From Aminipila butyrica (lineage in GTDB: Bacteria; Bacillota; Clostridia; Peptostreptococcales; Anaerovoracaceae), in NCBI RefSeq assembly GCF_010669305.1, contig NZ_CP048649.1, forward strand, positions 2,914,001-2,978,000: 64,000 bases of DNA, read 5' to 3'. A model generated the notes under the pieces. That model worked only from the letters and a program-made list of their open reading frames with translations, had not been told where the DNA came from and searched no databases. A program made the position numbers and the translations under genes. This document shows positions 1 to 8,392 of the stretch, piece after piece; within the stretch, counting starts at the first letter, position 1; each line of letters begins with the position of its first letter.

Positions 1-408
1 AATTTCAATTTCTAAAGTGTCCCCTTTTTCCAAATGCCAAGAACTAGATTTAAAATTTAAGTAGTAGGCTTTATCATTATTATCTAATATGTGAGGTAAT
101 GAAACATCATCCTCTATAGTAAAAGTATCTGTTGTCGGCCCACTAATACTTGAATCTGTTGTTTGTGGTATAATCGTCTTACTTTCTTCATCTGTTATAA
201 ACGTCAAACTATTACTATAATCTTCTCTTTCTGTTTCTTTATCAGATATTAACTGGTTTATTAAATCGCGATTCGCTTCAAGCTTTTGGTCGATTTCTTT
301 TTGTGATAAACCTGCATTGATTTTAAAGAAAAGGAAGCATAAGAGTAGTAGAATAAAAATAGAAAAGAAAATTATAACTATTAATTTTTTTATATTCATT
401 TTAAACAT
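1..408 (-). CDS. membrane-anchored protein of unknown function (partial)
   Basis: The reading frame stays open to the left edge, so only the first 136 residues are visible. The start at 408 follows AGGAAGGA by 6 bases; an in-frame ATG at 399 is the alternative. Residues about 5-26 form one strongly hydrophobic segment without a lipobox, followed by a short charged stretch and a Ser/Thr-rich linker. This suggests a type II membrane anchor with an extracellular domain. I do not recognise a family. The gene is divergent from the degraded blaI-type promoter at 620, matching the layout of the intact copy near 6.2-6.8 kb. Confidence 0.75.
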   Translation of the reverse strand, partial: MFKMNIKKLIVIIFFSIFILLLLCFLFFKINAGLSQKEIDQKLEANRDLINQLISDKETEREDYSNSLTFITDEESKTIIPQTTDSSISGPTTDTFTIEDDVSLPHILDNNDKAYYLNFKSSSWHLEKGDTLEIEI

Positions 409-619
409 GTTACGTCCTTCCTAATACGCAATCTCGCATATAACTTGTTTTTTCTTGACACTTAAATTATATAAATATTGTTACCTCCAGATTTGTATAT
501 GAATCTTTGATTACCATTATCTTTTATTATGTATTCATTTTTTTAATTATATGGTAATATTTAATATGATTATATAATAGTATAATTAGTTGTATTTTGT
601 CAATACATCATTATATATA

Positions 620-648
620 TTGACATTATTATTAACATAATTTATAGT
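620..648 (+). promoter_or_regulatory. sigma-A promoter, duplicate of the blaI promoter at 6728
   Basis: TTGACA at 620-625 and TATAGT at 643-648 are separated by 17 bases. The surrounding 600-720 sequence closely resembles 6700-6830, including the run ACTACGATTTTA and the GGAGGCT ribosome site. It is therefore a paralogous copy of the intact promoter. Confidence 0.75.
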
Positions 649-685
649 ATTTTATATTCTACTACGATTTTATGGAGGCTCTTTT

Positions 686-727
686 ATAAATTCAAATTCC
701 TTCGTGCTGACAAAAAATGAACAGGGT
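686..727 (+). pseudogene. 5' remnant of a blaI/mecI-type repressor gene
   Basis: Read in frame from 686 the sequence encodes INSNSFVLTKNEQG. The intact BlaI-type protein at 6793 begins MNSTSFTLTKNEQE, so 10 of 14 residues agree. The start codon has become ATA while the upstream TGGAGG site is kept. After this point similarity stops and the frame runs on into the lipoprotein gene at 806. The rest of the repressor is missing from this locus, consistent with a deletion or replacement after duplication. Confidence 0.75.
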
Positions 728-805
728 TTATTACCAATGATAAGAGTCCGGACTCAATATCGCACTTGTTTGTGCCTGAGCGAATCGAAAGGGATGATAA
801 AAATT

Positions 806-1216
806 ATGAAAAAAATGCTCATTATCTTACTTTTAATTATATTCCTTACTTTTTATGGATGTACAGCTAACGAAAAAGTGATTTTAAAAGGCAGCTACCA
901 AAGTGAAGTAAAAGAATCTGACAATGTAGTTTTACTGTCATTTCAAGAAGATGACAGTAGTTTTGTAGAATATATAGATAATAGGGAAGTTGATAAAGGA
1001 ACATATGAAAAAATCAAAGATAATATATATAAAATTAAAAGCGATAAACAAGATTTTGAAATTACATTAGATAAAAATAACTCCTTTGAAATCATAATTA
1101 AAAAACTTAATGACGGCAACCCGATACGAATAGAAAATGTTGGAGATATACCGGTAAGTTTCACAGCAGAATTTAATGATACTAATCAATACAAAACTTT
1201 GCTAGATAGTGATTGA
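806..1216 (+). CDS. small lipoprotein of unknown function
   Basis: The protein has 136 residues. It starts with two lysines, a hydrophobic run and FYGC with Cys19 as the likely lipidated residue, so it should be an extracellular lipoprotein. The rest is charged, rich in Lys/Asp/Glu and predicted beta-strands, with no motif I recognise. The frame is open upstream to 704, but the ATG at 806 is chosen because it opens the signal peptide; the purine-rich AAAGGG at 788-793 is a weak, distant ribosome site. It now sits behind the relic blaI promoter and may be expressed constitutively from it. Confidence 0.65.
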   Translation: MKKMLIILLLIIFLTFYGCTANEKVILKGSYQSEVKESDNVVLLSFQEDDSSFVEYIDNREVDKGTYEKIKDNIYKIKSDKQDFEITLDKNNSFEIIIKKLNDGNPIRIENVGDIPVSFTAEFNDTNQYKTLLDSD

Positions 1217-1607
1217 GGCTGAATAACAATCCACATAAAACAAATGAATGTTACGAGAAGTGAAGTAGTACTTTTCCCTACCCCTACTCTAATGTTAGCG
1301 TACATTTTGGTAATCCTTTTAGCCCTGACTACTAATGCGCTATCACTATTTTTTCTACATAAACAGTATACTTTGTTTGCCCTTTAAAGCAATAAATGAG
1401 TAAAAAGATATCTTCAAGTAAGCGACTTTTCGAATTATAGAGAAAATATCCTGGTACGACTCAAAGATGCCTAGTACCAGGATATTTTATTTTATTGTAT
1501 TCTCTCACCAACTCTAGACGAAGAAAATACTTAGGTTGGAAAACATCTCTACACAAAGTAGCGCACTTGATTTAACAAAACATCAGTTATAATAATACTT
1601 TGATATT
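1217..1607. other. gene-poor stretch with one doubtful mini-ORF
   Basis: Nothing certain is encoded here. An ATG at 1244 opens a 47-codon frame (to 1387) with one hydrophobic segment. It has no ribosome binding site, so I do not call it. A long inverted repeat occupies 1443-1488. Confidence 0.5.
1443..1495. terminator. long perfect inverted repeat, probable terminator
   Basis: A 15-base arm (1443-1457, ending CCTGGTAC) pairs perfectly with 1474-1488 around a 16-base loop. T-rich sequence follows on the plus strand. It lies 230 bases after the lipoprotein gene and could also stop transcription from the opposite small gene. Confidence 0.6.
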
Positions 1608-1790
1608 TTAGTCTTTATTTTTTCTATGCTTGTCTATAAAAATATAGACAAGCATACCAATCAACAATACTGGCATAAATGAAAGTATTTTAGTAACATC
1701 AAATAAATTTAGGTTTCTTTCATCCAAATATGACATAAAACCGATAATAAAAATAACTAACAAAACTTCCTCAATATAATTCTTGCTCAT
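1608..1790 (-). CDS. small two-helix membrane protein
   Basis: This 60-residue protein has two hydrophobic segments (about residues 7-21 and 35-51) and a basic C-terminus (KHRKNKD). That predicts a small integral membrane protein with a cytoplasmic tail. The start at 1790 is preceded by AGGAAAT with 7 bases between. I do not recognise a family. Alternative 10-bp hairpins lie directly upstream of the ribosome site. Confidence 0.6.
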   Translation of the reverse strand: MSKNYIEEVLLVIFIIGFMSYLDERNLNLFDVTKILSFMPVLLIGMLVYIFIDKHRKNKD

Positions 1791-1802
1791 ACTCTATTTC
1801 CT

Positions 1803-1837
1803 ATTTCATAGGATATATTTCCCTATGAAATATATCC
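1803..1837. repeat. two overlapping inverted repeats upstream of the 60-aa gene
   Basis: ATTTCATAGG (1803-1812) pairs with 1822-1831, and GGATATATTT (1811-1820) pairs with 1828-1837. Both are perfect 10-bp pairs and cannot fully form together. The element abuts the ribosome site (1796-1802) of the minus-strand small gene. The rest of 1838-2048 shows nothing I can name. Confidence 0.5.
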
Positions 1838-2048
1838 TTCTTGCGTTCTATAAATTTTACTCCTACAAATAATGTAATTTTACTCTCTAGAATCTAGGAC
1901 ACAATCATAGATATTAATGCTATTGATTTTAATTGATAGCGAGTCAAATTTTTTGACATCTTTTTTACCTAAAGCCGTCAAAGGCTAAGTAAAATTCTAC
2001 ACTATTCTTTGTATCAGAGACTTCTGTGTTAGGCTTGCTTCGCTTATA

Positions 2049-3653
2049 TTATTTTTTAGAAAATTTATTTGCCATTCCGGCAATTTTTGTTCCTTTAGGC
2101 AGCAGACGCAATTCTTCATCAGTAATTGCCTTTGTCATAAGAATCATTGTGCTGTAGACCACTATGCCAAGTATAATGGCAATTATAGTGGAAAACGTAT
2201 TCCCTAAATATCCATATGAAATATGGTAGCTGAACCAAGCTACTGCTCCCATTGCAAGGGTTGATGCAATAGGTTTCACATATGTCAGCACCACATCAAA
2301 TGATACACCCGACAAACGTTTCACCGCACAGATATTTAATATTGATGCTACAATATATGCAGTCACTGTTCCTATAGCGGCTCCCTTTACATTAATTTCA
2401 TAAAATCCCGTAAGGATATACGTCAGTATAACTTTAACGATAGCTCCAATAAAGAGATTTCTCACAGGTATCATTGGTTTTCCCAATCCCTGTAAGGCTC
2501 CCGTCAAGGTCTGAACAGTGGAGAGAAAAATGATCCCAAAAGCCATGACAAAAAGGCAGGATGCCGCTCCAACTGCACTAGCCTTTTGGAATGGATAAAG
2601 CAATACCATAATTGGCTCGGATAAAGTCATCATCCCAAATGCGCATGGAAGACCGACAAGCATAGCTATCCTAAAGCTTAATTTCAGATTGTAGTGCAAA
2701 AAAGTAGTGTCTTTTTGCTGATAAGCCACGGTTATAGCTGGAACTAAGCTCATCGCTACAGCCTGTGTAAACACTTGCGGCAAGCCGATCAAAGAGCCTG
2801 CAAATCCAGTAAGCTGCCCATATAGGGCCTTTGCTTCTCCATTGCTCCAGCCTGCATCCTGTAATCTCCCTAAAACCATAACTGAATCGATAGCATTCAT
2901 AATCGGCATAATTGAAGCACCAATAGCAACAGGGATTACAATGAGAAGAATTTTACGCAAAATAGAGGTTGCAGACTCTGCTTTTCCACGATATCTGGTG
3001 CGCCGAATATCTCCCCATAGCTTCTTTCTTGCTAGGAAATATAAAATTATCATACATCCAAAGCCGCCAACAGCCCCTGCGGTAGCTCCAAATGAGGCAC
3101 CTGCAGCGGCAAAGGCCTTTCCTTTATGCAAGAGTATATATGCAAGACTAAGTCCAGCAACAACCCGAAATAATTGTTCTGTTACTTGAGAAACCGCTGT
3201 TGGATGCATATCCTGCCTGCCTTGAAAATAGCCTCGATAAGCAGCCATTATTGGAACAAAAATCAGTGCTGGAGCGATGGCTATAAGCGAATATTCTACT
3301 TGCTCTAAATTTACCAACTGAGCAATCTTCTCAGCTCCGAAAAATAGAGCGGCGGCAGACAGAACGCCTACGCAAAGCAACCAGATTAAAGATATACGAA
3401 ATATGCGATGAGCTTCATAATAGCGGCCTACAGCAACGCGTTCTGACACCATCTGCGAAATCGCAATTGGAATGCCCGCTGTGGACAAAGTCAAAAACAA
3501 AACATAAAAGGCATAGGACATTTGATAATATGCCATGCCCTCTGTCCCAATAAGATTTCCCAAGGGAATACGGAAAAATGCCCCCATCAGTTTAATAAGC
3601 ACCCCTGCACTGCCAAGAACGACAGCACCTTGCACAAAAGATTTTCTCTTCAT
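2049..3653 (-). CDS. SpoVB/YtgP-type polysaccharide or lipid II flippase
   Basis: The protein has 534 residues, with multiple predicted membrane helices spread along its length, which is the usual size for the MOP/MATE-like SpoVB-YtgP-MurJ group. The N-terminus (KLMGAFFRIPLGNLIG, then AYYQMSYAFYVLFLTLSTAG) is typical of that family. Members flip lipid-linked peptidoglycan or polysaccharide precursors across the membrane, for the cell wall or the spore cortex. GGAGG lies 12 bases before the ATG, a rather long spacing. It is a single gene here, so context does not decide between SpoVB and YtgP roles. Confidence 0.85.
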   Translation of the reverse strand: MKRKSFVQGAVVLGSAGVLIKLMGAFFRIPLGNLIGTEGMAYYQMSYAFYVLFLTLSTAGIPIAISQMVSERVAVGRYYEAHRIFRISLIWLLCVGVLSAAALFFGAEKIAQLVNLEQVEYSLIAIAPALIFVPIMAAYRGYFQGRQDMHPTAVSQVTEQLFRVVAGLSLAYILLHKGKAFAAAGASFGATAGAVGGFGCMIILYFLARKKLWGDIRRTRYRGKAESATSILRKILLIVIPVAIGASIMPIMNAIDSVMVLGRLQDAGWSNGEAKALYGQLTGFAGSLIGLPQVFTQAVAMSLVPAITVAYQQKDTTFLHYNLKLSFRIAMLVGLPCAFGMMTLSEPIMVLLYPFQKASAVGAASCLFVMAFGIIFLSTVQTLTGALQGLGKPMIPVRNLFIGAIVKVILTYILTGFYEINVKGAAIGTVTAYIVASILNICAVKRLSGVSFDVVLTYVKPIASTLAMGAVAWFSYHISYGYLGNTFSTIIAIILGIVVYSTMILMTKAITDEELRLLPKGTKIAGMANKFSKK

Positions 3654-3724
3654 TCTAATTTAAGTCCTCCAAAATAGCTTCCTCCTTTTTCATTCTACCT
3701 TGAAACTATCCAAGCTGTTGTCAC

Positions 3725-3776
3725 AAAACGGAAAAAGGTTGCACACAGGTAGATTCGCAAATCATCTGTGCGCAAC
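3725..3776 (-). terminator. terminator directly after the 3.8-kb mini-gene
   Basis: GTTGCGCACAG (minus strand, 3776-3766) pairs with CTGTGTGCAAC at 3748-3738 with one mismatch. CCTTTTTCC follows on the minus strand. It begins 3 bases after the TAA that would end the extended 3780-3860 frame. Confidence 0.65.
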
Positions 3777-3818
3777 TCCTTATTGAAAATACCACATTAT
3801 GTAATCCCCGCCTAAGTC

Positions 3819-3860
3819 CTATCTTCTTTTCTCCTCTGGACTTTCACTTCTTCTTGCCAT
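3819..3860 (-). CDS. very short ORF with consensus ribosome site, possibly read past an amber codon
   Basis: On the minus strand CCAGGAGG is followed after 7 bases by an ATG at 3860. The frame encodes MARRSESPEEKRR and then TAG at 3821-3819. The same frame continues DLGGDYIMWYFQ to TAA at 3780, three bases before a terminator hairpin. The unit (strong ribosome site, frame, terminator) looks like a real mini-gene, but there is no homology evidence. It could equally be a 26-residue gene carrying a nonsense mutation. Confidence 0.35.
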   Translation of the reverse strand: MARRSESPEEKRR

Positions 3861-4075
3861 TTAAAAACCTCCTGGCTGCTATATTTAGCTTACATCAACC
3901 AAGAGATTTACCAAACTTTGAAACGGTCTCACAGGTAATAGCAATTATTATATAGAGAAATATTTTAAATGTCTCTATATATAAACGGAGCAGGACTGAT
4001 AGCCATCTTTTCATTCCTTTGTACCAGCATGTTGCTGACATAAGTCCAATCTATGTCACTAAGATTTTTTTAAAA

Positions 4076-5191
4076 TTACCTTACCATATATATTATTTTA
4101 TCCGTTCCTTTCTTAAAATCTGTTTCCATAGTTATATAGCTTTTATTTTGAATTGCCCTTCCCAAAGTAAAAACATGCCGCTCTCCCAAATTTTCAATAA
4201 GTTTTGTTTCTGTCTGCTTTTCTATATTTATGCCCCATATTGCTCCTGCCTTATTATCATTCAAATAAACTATATTATCAGCTATATCAAAAGAAAAAAC
4301 ACTTATATTGTCTATATCTAATTCGGTCAAAATATTCTTACCTAAATCGTAAACATATATTTGTTCCATTATGTTTTCACCTTTTTTTATAGTAAACACT
4401 AAATACTTATCATTAGCAGCAGGAAATACAACAGGCTTATCGGATTGAATTTGATATAAAGTCTTCATTGATTTTATATCAAAAACTTGAATAACCTTTT
4501 TATTATCCTGCAAAGTCGTAAATGCAGTTATTCCATCGTTTACTAGTGCACGATTAAACATGGATGTGTTATTAATCTTATCACTGAGTAAATCCATTTT
4601 ATTATTACTTATGTCATATACATATAAGGTAGTATTTTTACTGGCAGTTTCATACCACGTTAAAAAATCCCCATCTGTAGCCAAAAGTATTGGGCCTATA
4701 TCGTCTGATAAAGTTTTAATAATTTCTATTTGGTCAGTTTCTAAATCATATTTTTGAATTTCCCTCTTCCCATTATGATCCAAAACCCAAAATAATGCTT
4801 TGTTAACCGCAAGTAACTCATTGAGTTGCATTCCCTTCTTATCAGATATTTCATAAATTAGTTTCTCATGATCAGCTTCTGAATCATATTCATATATTTT
4901 TGTTTTGACATCTGCATTACTCATATTCAACGGAATGGATTTCTGATAATAGATTTTCCTTCCTATCGCTGTTATGCACCCTGTATCCTCCGTCGTTAGA
5001 TCGATTTCATGCTCTATAATGGTAATTTCTTTGTTTAAAGATTCGTCTTCTATATGTCTTGACATTTGTACATTTTCGTAATTAAAAGAATTGATTTTTG
5101 AATAATAAGATGTTTGCTTTTCATTCTGCCCGCAACTATTAAACACTATAATTAAAAGAAGCGTAAATATACAAAAAATAGTCTTGTGCAT
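4076..5191 (-). CDS. extracellular lipoprotein with TolB/WD-like propeller repeats
   Basis: The protein has 371 residues from the second of two adjacent ATGs. GGAGGAAG is 2 bases from the first ATG (5194) and 5 from the second (5191), so 5191 is preferred. A signal sequence ends in FNSC with Cys20 as the lipidation site. The remainder is a series of about 45-residue beta repeats (KIYEYDSEADHEKLIYEI, IQKYDLETDQIEIIK and similar) like six-bladed TolB-type propellers. These usually bind protein or ligand rather than catalyse. It lies downstream of the C39-like peptidase gene on the same strand, 66 bases away, so the two probably form one operon. Confidence 0.7.
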   Translation of the reverse strand: MHKTIFCIFTLLLIIVFNSCGQNEKQTSYYSKINSFNYENVQMSRHIEDESLNKEITIIEHEIDLTTEDTGCITAIGRKIYYQKSIPLNMSNADVKTKIYEYDSEADHEKLIYEISDKKGMQLNELLAVNKALFWVLDHNGKREIQKYDLETDQIEIIKTLSDDIGPILLATDGDFLTWYETASKNTTLYVYDISNNKMDLLSDKINNTSMFNRALVNDGITAFTTLQDNKKVIQVFDIKSMKTLYQIQSDKPVVFPAANDKYLVFTIKKGENIMEQIYVYDLGKNILTELDIDNISVFSFDIADNIVYLNDNKAGAIWGINIEKQTETKLIENLGERHVFTLGRAIQNKSYITMETDFKKGTDKIIYMVR

Positions 5192-5210
5192 CATCTTCCT
5201 CCATATTTAT

Positions 5211-5236
5211 GAGAAGAGGAAATACCCCCTCTTCTC
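5211..5236 (-). repeat. intercistronic hairpin between peptidase and lipoprotein genes
   Basis: GAGAAGAGG (5211-5219) pairs with CCTCTTCTC (5228-5236) around 8 bases. There is no T tract on the minus strand. It may therefore be an mRNA stabiliser or partial attenuator just before the lipoprotein ribosome site rather than a full terminator. Confidence 0.5.
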
Positions 5237-5257
5237 ACTTTAACTAGGTAACCTTTA

Positions 5258-6205
5258 TTATAATGCTGCTGAGATTAGATAGCGCTCTGTTGCGCTGACA
5301 GCATCATGAGCTTGCGACATGGGAACTTCATGTGCTCCATAATAAGCGTCATCCCTATTAGTATCATGAAGCGTAACCGTTGTATATTTGCTATCATCTG
5401 CTACAATTGCAATATAATGTCCTGTATTATGTCCGTTATAGTAATCCAGATATTTCGTTTTAGCATGTAGGATTGGTGCCTTATCCTTGGCAACACTGTC
5501 TTCAATAGATACCATAAAATCCCAGGAATCCAAACGACTTCCTTTTTTATATGCATATCCACTAGTATAGGTATTTAGTACGTCGACCATTTTATATACC
5601 ATTGTTCCATCTGATGAGTTTGAACCCATTGCTGTTTCTAATGTGGCCATTTTTTTTGCATTTGTACTTCCCTTTACATATCCATTCCAACCAGCTATTG
5701 CAATTAATGCTGATGCAGGCCCACAATTCCAAGTTTTCGATTGTTTAAAAATAACAGGATTTGACACGGACCATTTACTACTGGTGTTGGCAGCTAAACT
5801 ATTTATACCAATACTATTAGATAAATCCTTATTAACAAGATTTTTTTCACGATTTATCCTGTTATCTATTATTGTTTGAATCATTTCTTCTGCTCCTGAT
5901 GGATTTTCAGCATTTTGCATTAGATATTGTTCGTCATTTTCATATTCTTCTCGTACACTTTCTTCAATTCTTGCTCTTGTATCATCTATGCTCTCGCCTT
6001 CCATATCTGTCTTTATTTCTTTAATTTTTTCTGAAAGTACATCTTTGTCTACGCTATATTCTTCAAAACTAGTATTTCCTTTAACTGTAAGGGCTTCTGT
6101 ATCGCATGTTACTGGAATTGGTGTGTCACTGCTAGCTGATACAATAATTTGATTGGATCCAGTTATTACTGCAACTAATAAAAATAGTATTAATGTTTTT
6201 TTCAT
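5258..6205 (-). CDS. secreted C39-like papain-fold cysteine peptidase
   Basis: This 315-residue protein has a signal peptide (cleavage likely near residue 25) and an acidic, helical stretch at about residues 45-130 that may be a propeptide. A C39-like domain follows from about 145. KTWNCGPAS gives the catalytic Cys161, TGHYIAIV gives His263 and LHDTN gives Asp281: a complete triad in the expected order. It is a free secreted enzyme, not the N-terminal domain of a bacteriocin ABC transporter. AAGGGAG precedes the start by about 9 bases. It is divergent from the blaI/M56 operon, suggesting that operon controls or is controlled by peptide processing here. Confidence 0.8.
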   Translation of the reverse strand: MKKTLILFLLVAVITGSNQIIVSASSDTPIPVTCDTEALTVKGNTSFEEYSVDKDVLSEKIKEIKTDMEGESIDDTRARIEESVREEYENDEQYLMQNAENPSGAEEMIQTIIDNRINREKNLVNKDLSNSIGINSLAANTSSKWSVSNPVIFKQSKTWNCGPASALIAIAGWNGYVKGSTNAKKMATLETAMGSNSSDGTMVYKMVDVLNTYTSGYAYKKGSRLDSWDFMVSIEDSVAKDKAPILHAKTKYLDYYNGHNTGHYIAIVADDSKYTTVTLHDTNRDDAYYGAHEVPMSQAHDAVSATERYLISAAL

Positions 6206-6727
6206 TCTTCATTTCTCCCTTTTATTTATACATCATAAAATTTATACTTCCTGATTGCAAATTGTGCTCGCTAATCTCCATCCCAATGAAATCTTATCTA
6301 AAACATTAAAAATCACCCCCTGATATGATGTAGTCATAGCCCAGAGAACTATGCAAATCATCAATATTCTATATCTCAACCGGATATGGGACAGTCTCCA
6401 AAAGCTTCTTTTCCGGCATTGACGCTTAAATAAATTTAATTTTTACGTATATTTATTACTCTTAGAATTTGTCTCCAACATAATGTATTTTCTTTATTGG
6501 TCAGGACGAAAGGCGGAAGCCTCTTAAGGCACTCACTTCGTCTGGCAATAAAGGTTATCCTTTTTTCAATCAGCAAAAGTTAAAACTGTTTTATTGAATC
6601 CTATTGACAGCAACTCGCTGGCCCTTATATATTCTTTTTTCATATTATACAGTAATATAAATTATAACTAAATAATAATACAATCTCCTACAATTTGTCA
6701 ATACATTATTTTATAATATGATATATA
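6206..6727. other. 522-bp divergent intergenic region
   Basis: No gene is visible. It contains the promoter region of the peptidase operon on one side and the blaI promoter on the other. An imperfect palindrome lies at 6493-6552. Confidence 0.6.
6493..6552. repeat. 60-bp imperfect palindrome
   Basis: TTTATTGGTCAGGACGAA (6493-6510) pairs with TTCGTCTGGCAATAAA (6537-6552), with small bulges. A nested hairpin AGGC/GCCT sits inside. No T tract or coding frame accompanies it, so it could be a mobile palindrome or a structured RNA. Confidence 0.45.
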
Positions 6728-6756
6728 TTGACATCATTATCAGCATAATTTATACT
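6728..6756 (+). promoter_or_regulatory. promoter of the blaI-M56-peptide operon
   Basis: TTGACA (6728-6733) and TATACT (6751-6756) with a 17-base spacer form a near-consensus sigma-A promoter 37 bases before the repressor start. Just downstream lies the imperfect palindrome TAAAACTACGATTTTA, a plausible repressor operator. It is partly conserved in the relic copy at 650-675. Confidence 0.75.
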
Positions 6757-6792
6757 ATTTTATATAAAACTACGATTTTAGGGAGGCTTTTT

Positions 6793-7203
6793 ATGAATTC
6801 TACTTCTTTTACGCTAACGAAAAATGAACAGGAAATTATGGAACTTTTATGGTCGGAAAACCAGCCATTATCACGTTCTCAAATTATAGAATTATCAACC
6901 GAACGAACCTGGAAAGCTAGCTCCATTCATATATTGCTTAATCAACTATTAAAAAAGGGGGCAATTAAGGTGGACGGCTTTGTTAAGACAGGGAAAAATT
7001 ACGGACGTACTTTTTCTGCTGCTGTTACCCCTGAAGAATATCAGATTATTCATTTCAAAAGCAGCAAATCTTATCTTCATTCTAAATCGGCTGCTATTGT
7101 TAACTTGGTGTCAAGCCTGGTGGAAGAAGAGGATATGGATGCTGAGACACTTAGCCGTTTAGAGGCTATACTAGAGGCAAAAAAGGAGAGTAAAAGGAAA
7201 TAG
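6793..7203 (+). CDS. BlaI/MecI/CopY-family repressor
   Basis: The 136-residue protein is the usual length for the BlaI/MecI family. An N-terminal winged helix (TKNEQEIMELLWSENQPLS, then SSIHILLNQLLKKG) is followed by a short dimerisation tail. GGGAGG with a 6-base gap fixes the start at 6793; the frame is open further upstream without a ribosome site. The next gene, an M56 metallopeptidase, begins 2 bases after the stop, which is the classic BlaI-BlaR1 pairing in which the membrane protease inactivates the repressor on sensing a signal. The promoter palindrome suggests autorepression. The inducer need not be a beta-lactam. Confidence 0.88.
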   Translation: MNSTSFTLTKNEQEIMELLWSENQPLSRSQIIELSTERTWKASSIHILLNQLLKKGAIKVDGFVKTGKNYGRTFSAAVTPEEYQIIHFKSSKSYLHSKSAAIVNLVSSLVEEEDMDAETLSRLEAILEAKKESKRK

Positions 7204-7205
7204 AA

Positions 7206-8366
7206 ATGGGTATTACAGTTTTCTCTTTCATGATGTCAGTCATTTGGTTTAACATATTTATTGCGATGATTTCTTTTATACGGTTACGCAGCAGTTTTAT
7301 TCTTAATTTTAGCCTCGCACCTTTGCTTTTTTTAGTTGCTACATGTTTTTTTCGCTTGCTTTGCTCTTTTGAACTTCCCATTACATTTGTTATACATTCG
7401 GTGTGGATTTTTCCAACTATTATCGATTTTTTAACTATCTCTAGGTTCTCTATCTGGAATAATGGAATTGATCTTTCTTTATTAAATCTACTTATGATTT
7501 TGTGGGCATTAGGAAGTATATATTTTTTACAGGTATATATGCGACAATCTATTCAGTTAATGAAAATTATACGTACTGGAGAAGAAACACAGGATAAACA
7601 ACTTCTTTCCTGCCTAAAGCAGATTCAGGAAACAGCACAACAGAACACTAAAGTAAAGTTTATTCGGGCCTCGTGGATTACCGTTCCCATGGTTACAGGT
7701 TTTTTTAAACCTACCATTTTTTTGCCCGATATTTCCTTTACAGATGCAGAGCTACAAAGCATACTGTTACATGAATGGAACCATTTTTTAAATAAAGATA
7801 CTTGGATTAAGCTATACATGTGCTTAATCAGTATAATATTCTGGTGGAATCCCTTTATCTATATTTTAAAAGTAAATTTGAATCATATATTAGAAATCCG
7901 TTGTGACTTAAAGCTTACTAATCAGATGAGTGATGACAACCGATTAGAATATTTAAAAAGTATTACAAAAATTATTAAATTCCAGCTGAGCCTAAAAGAA
8001 AATTCTGAATACGACAAACTTCCTACTATGTCCTTTTTAGTAAGTACGAATAATATGAAAAAAATTGAACAAAGATTTATGCTGGTCTTGGATAATCAAC
8101 CTACAAAAAAGAGAAAAGTTTCTTCGATTTTGGTATATGTTACGATTTTTCTGCTTTTTTTGGTTTCATATATGTTTGTTCTTCAACCGGCATATGAACC
8201 TACAGTTGAAGCCGGATATGAGCAATCTTTTTCCATCTCAGCAGAAAATGCATACATAAAAAATAACAGCGATGGTACTTATTCATTATACGTTAACAAT
8301 CAGTATCAATTTAATATTACCGATATTTCTGAAGAACCATTTCTATCACTACCTATCAAGCAATAA
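7206..8366 (+). CDS. M56-family membrane metallopeptidase (BlaR1-like, no penicillin sensor)
   Basis: The protein has 386 residues with hydrophobic segments near 8-25, 34-54, 90-110 and about 308-325. LLHEWNHFL gives the zinc-binding HExxH (His189, Glu190, His193) on the cytoplasmic side. Unlike BlaR1/MecR1 (around 590 residues) the C-terminal extracellular part is only about 60 residues and has no transpeptidase-like sensor. A different ligand, perhaps a peptide, is therefore inferred. It is translationally linked to the repressor gene and followed 26 bases later by a secreted peptide gene. Confidence 0.85.
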   Translation: MGITVFSFMMSVIWFNIFIAMISFIRLRSSFILNFSLAPLLFLVATCFFRLLCSFELPITFVIHSVWIFPTIIDFLTISRFSIWNNGIDLSLLNLLMILWALGSIYFLQVYMRQSIQLMKIIRTGEETQDKQLLSCLKQIQETAQQNTKVKFIRASWITVPMVTGFFKPTIFLPDISFTDAELQSILLHEWNHFLNKDTWIKLYMCLISIIFWWNPFIYILKVNLNHILEIRCDLKLTNQMSDDNRLEYLKSITKIIKFQLSLKENSEYDKLPTMSFLVSTNNMKKIEQRFMLVLDNQPTKKRKVSSILVYVTIFLLFLVSYMFVLQPAYEPTVEAGYEQSFSISAENAYIKNNSDGTYSLYVNNQYQFNITDISEEPFLSLPIKQ

Positions 8367-8392
8367 TTTATTGAACAAGGAGGAATTTATTT

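Noticed and set aside
1244..1387. 47-codon ORF with one hydrophobic segment
   Set aside because: No ribosome site and no promoter specific to it; hydrophobicity can arise from AT-rich sequence.
5258..6205. Bacteriocin-processing ABC transporter with C39 domain
   Set aside because: The protein is a free secreted peptidase with a signal peptide; there are no membrane or ATPase domains.
7206..8366. Beta-lactam resistance sensor BlaR1/MecR1
   Set aside because: The C-terminal penicillin-binding sensor domain is absent and no beta-lactamase or PBP2a gene is adjacent, so a resistance role is not supported.
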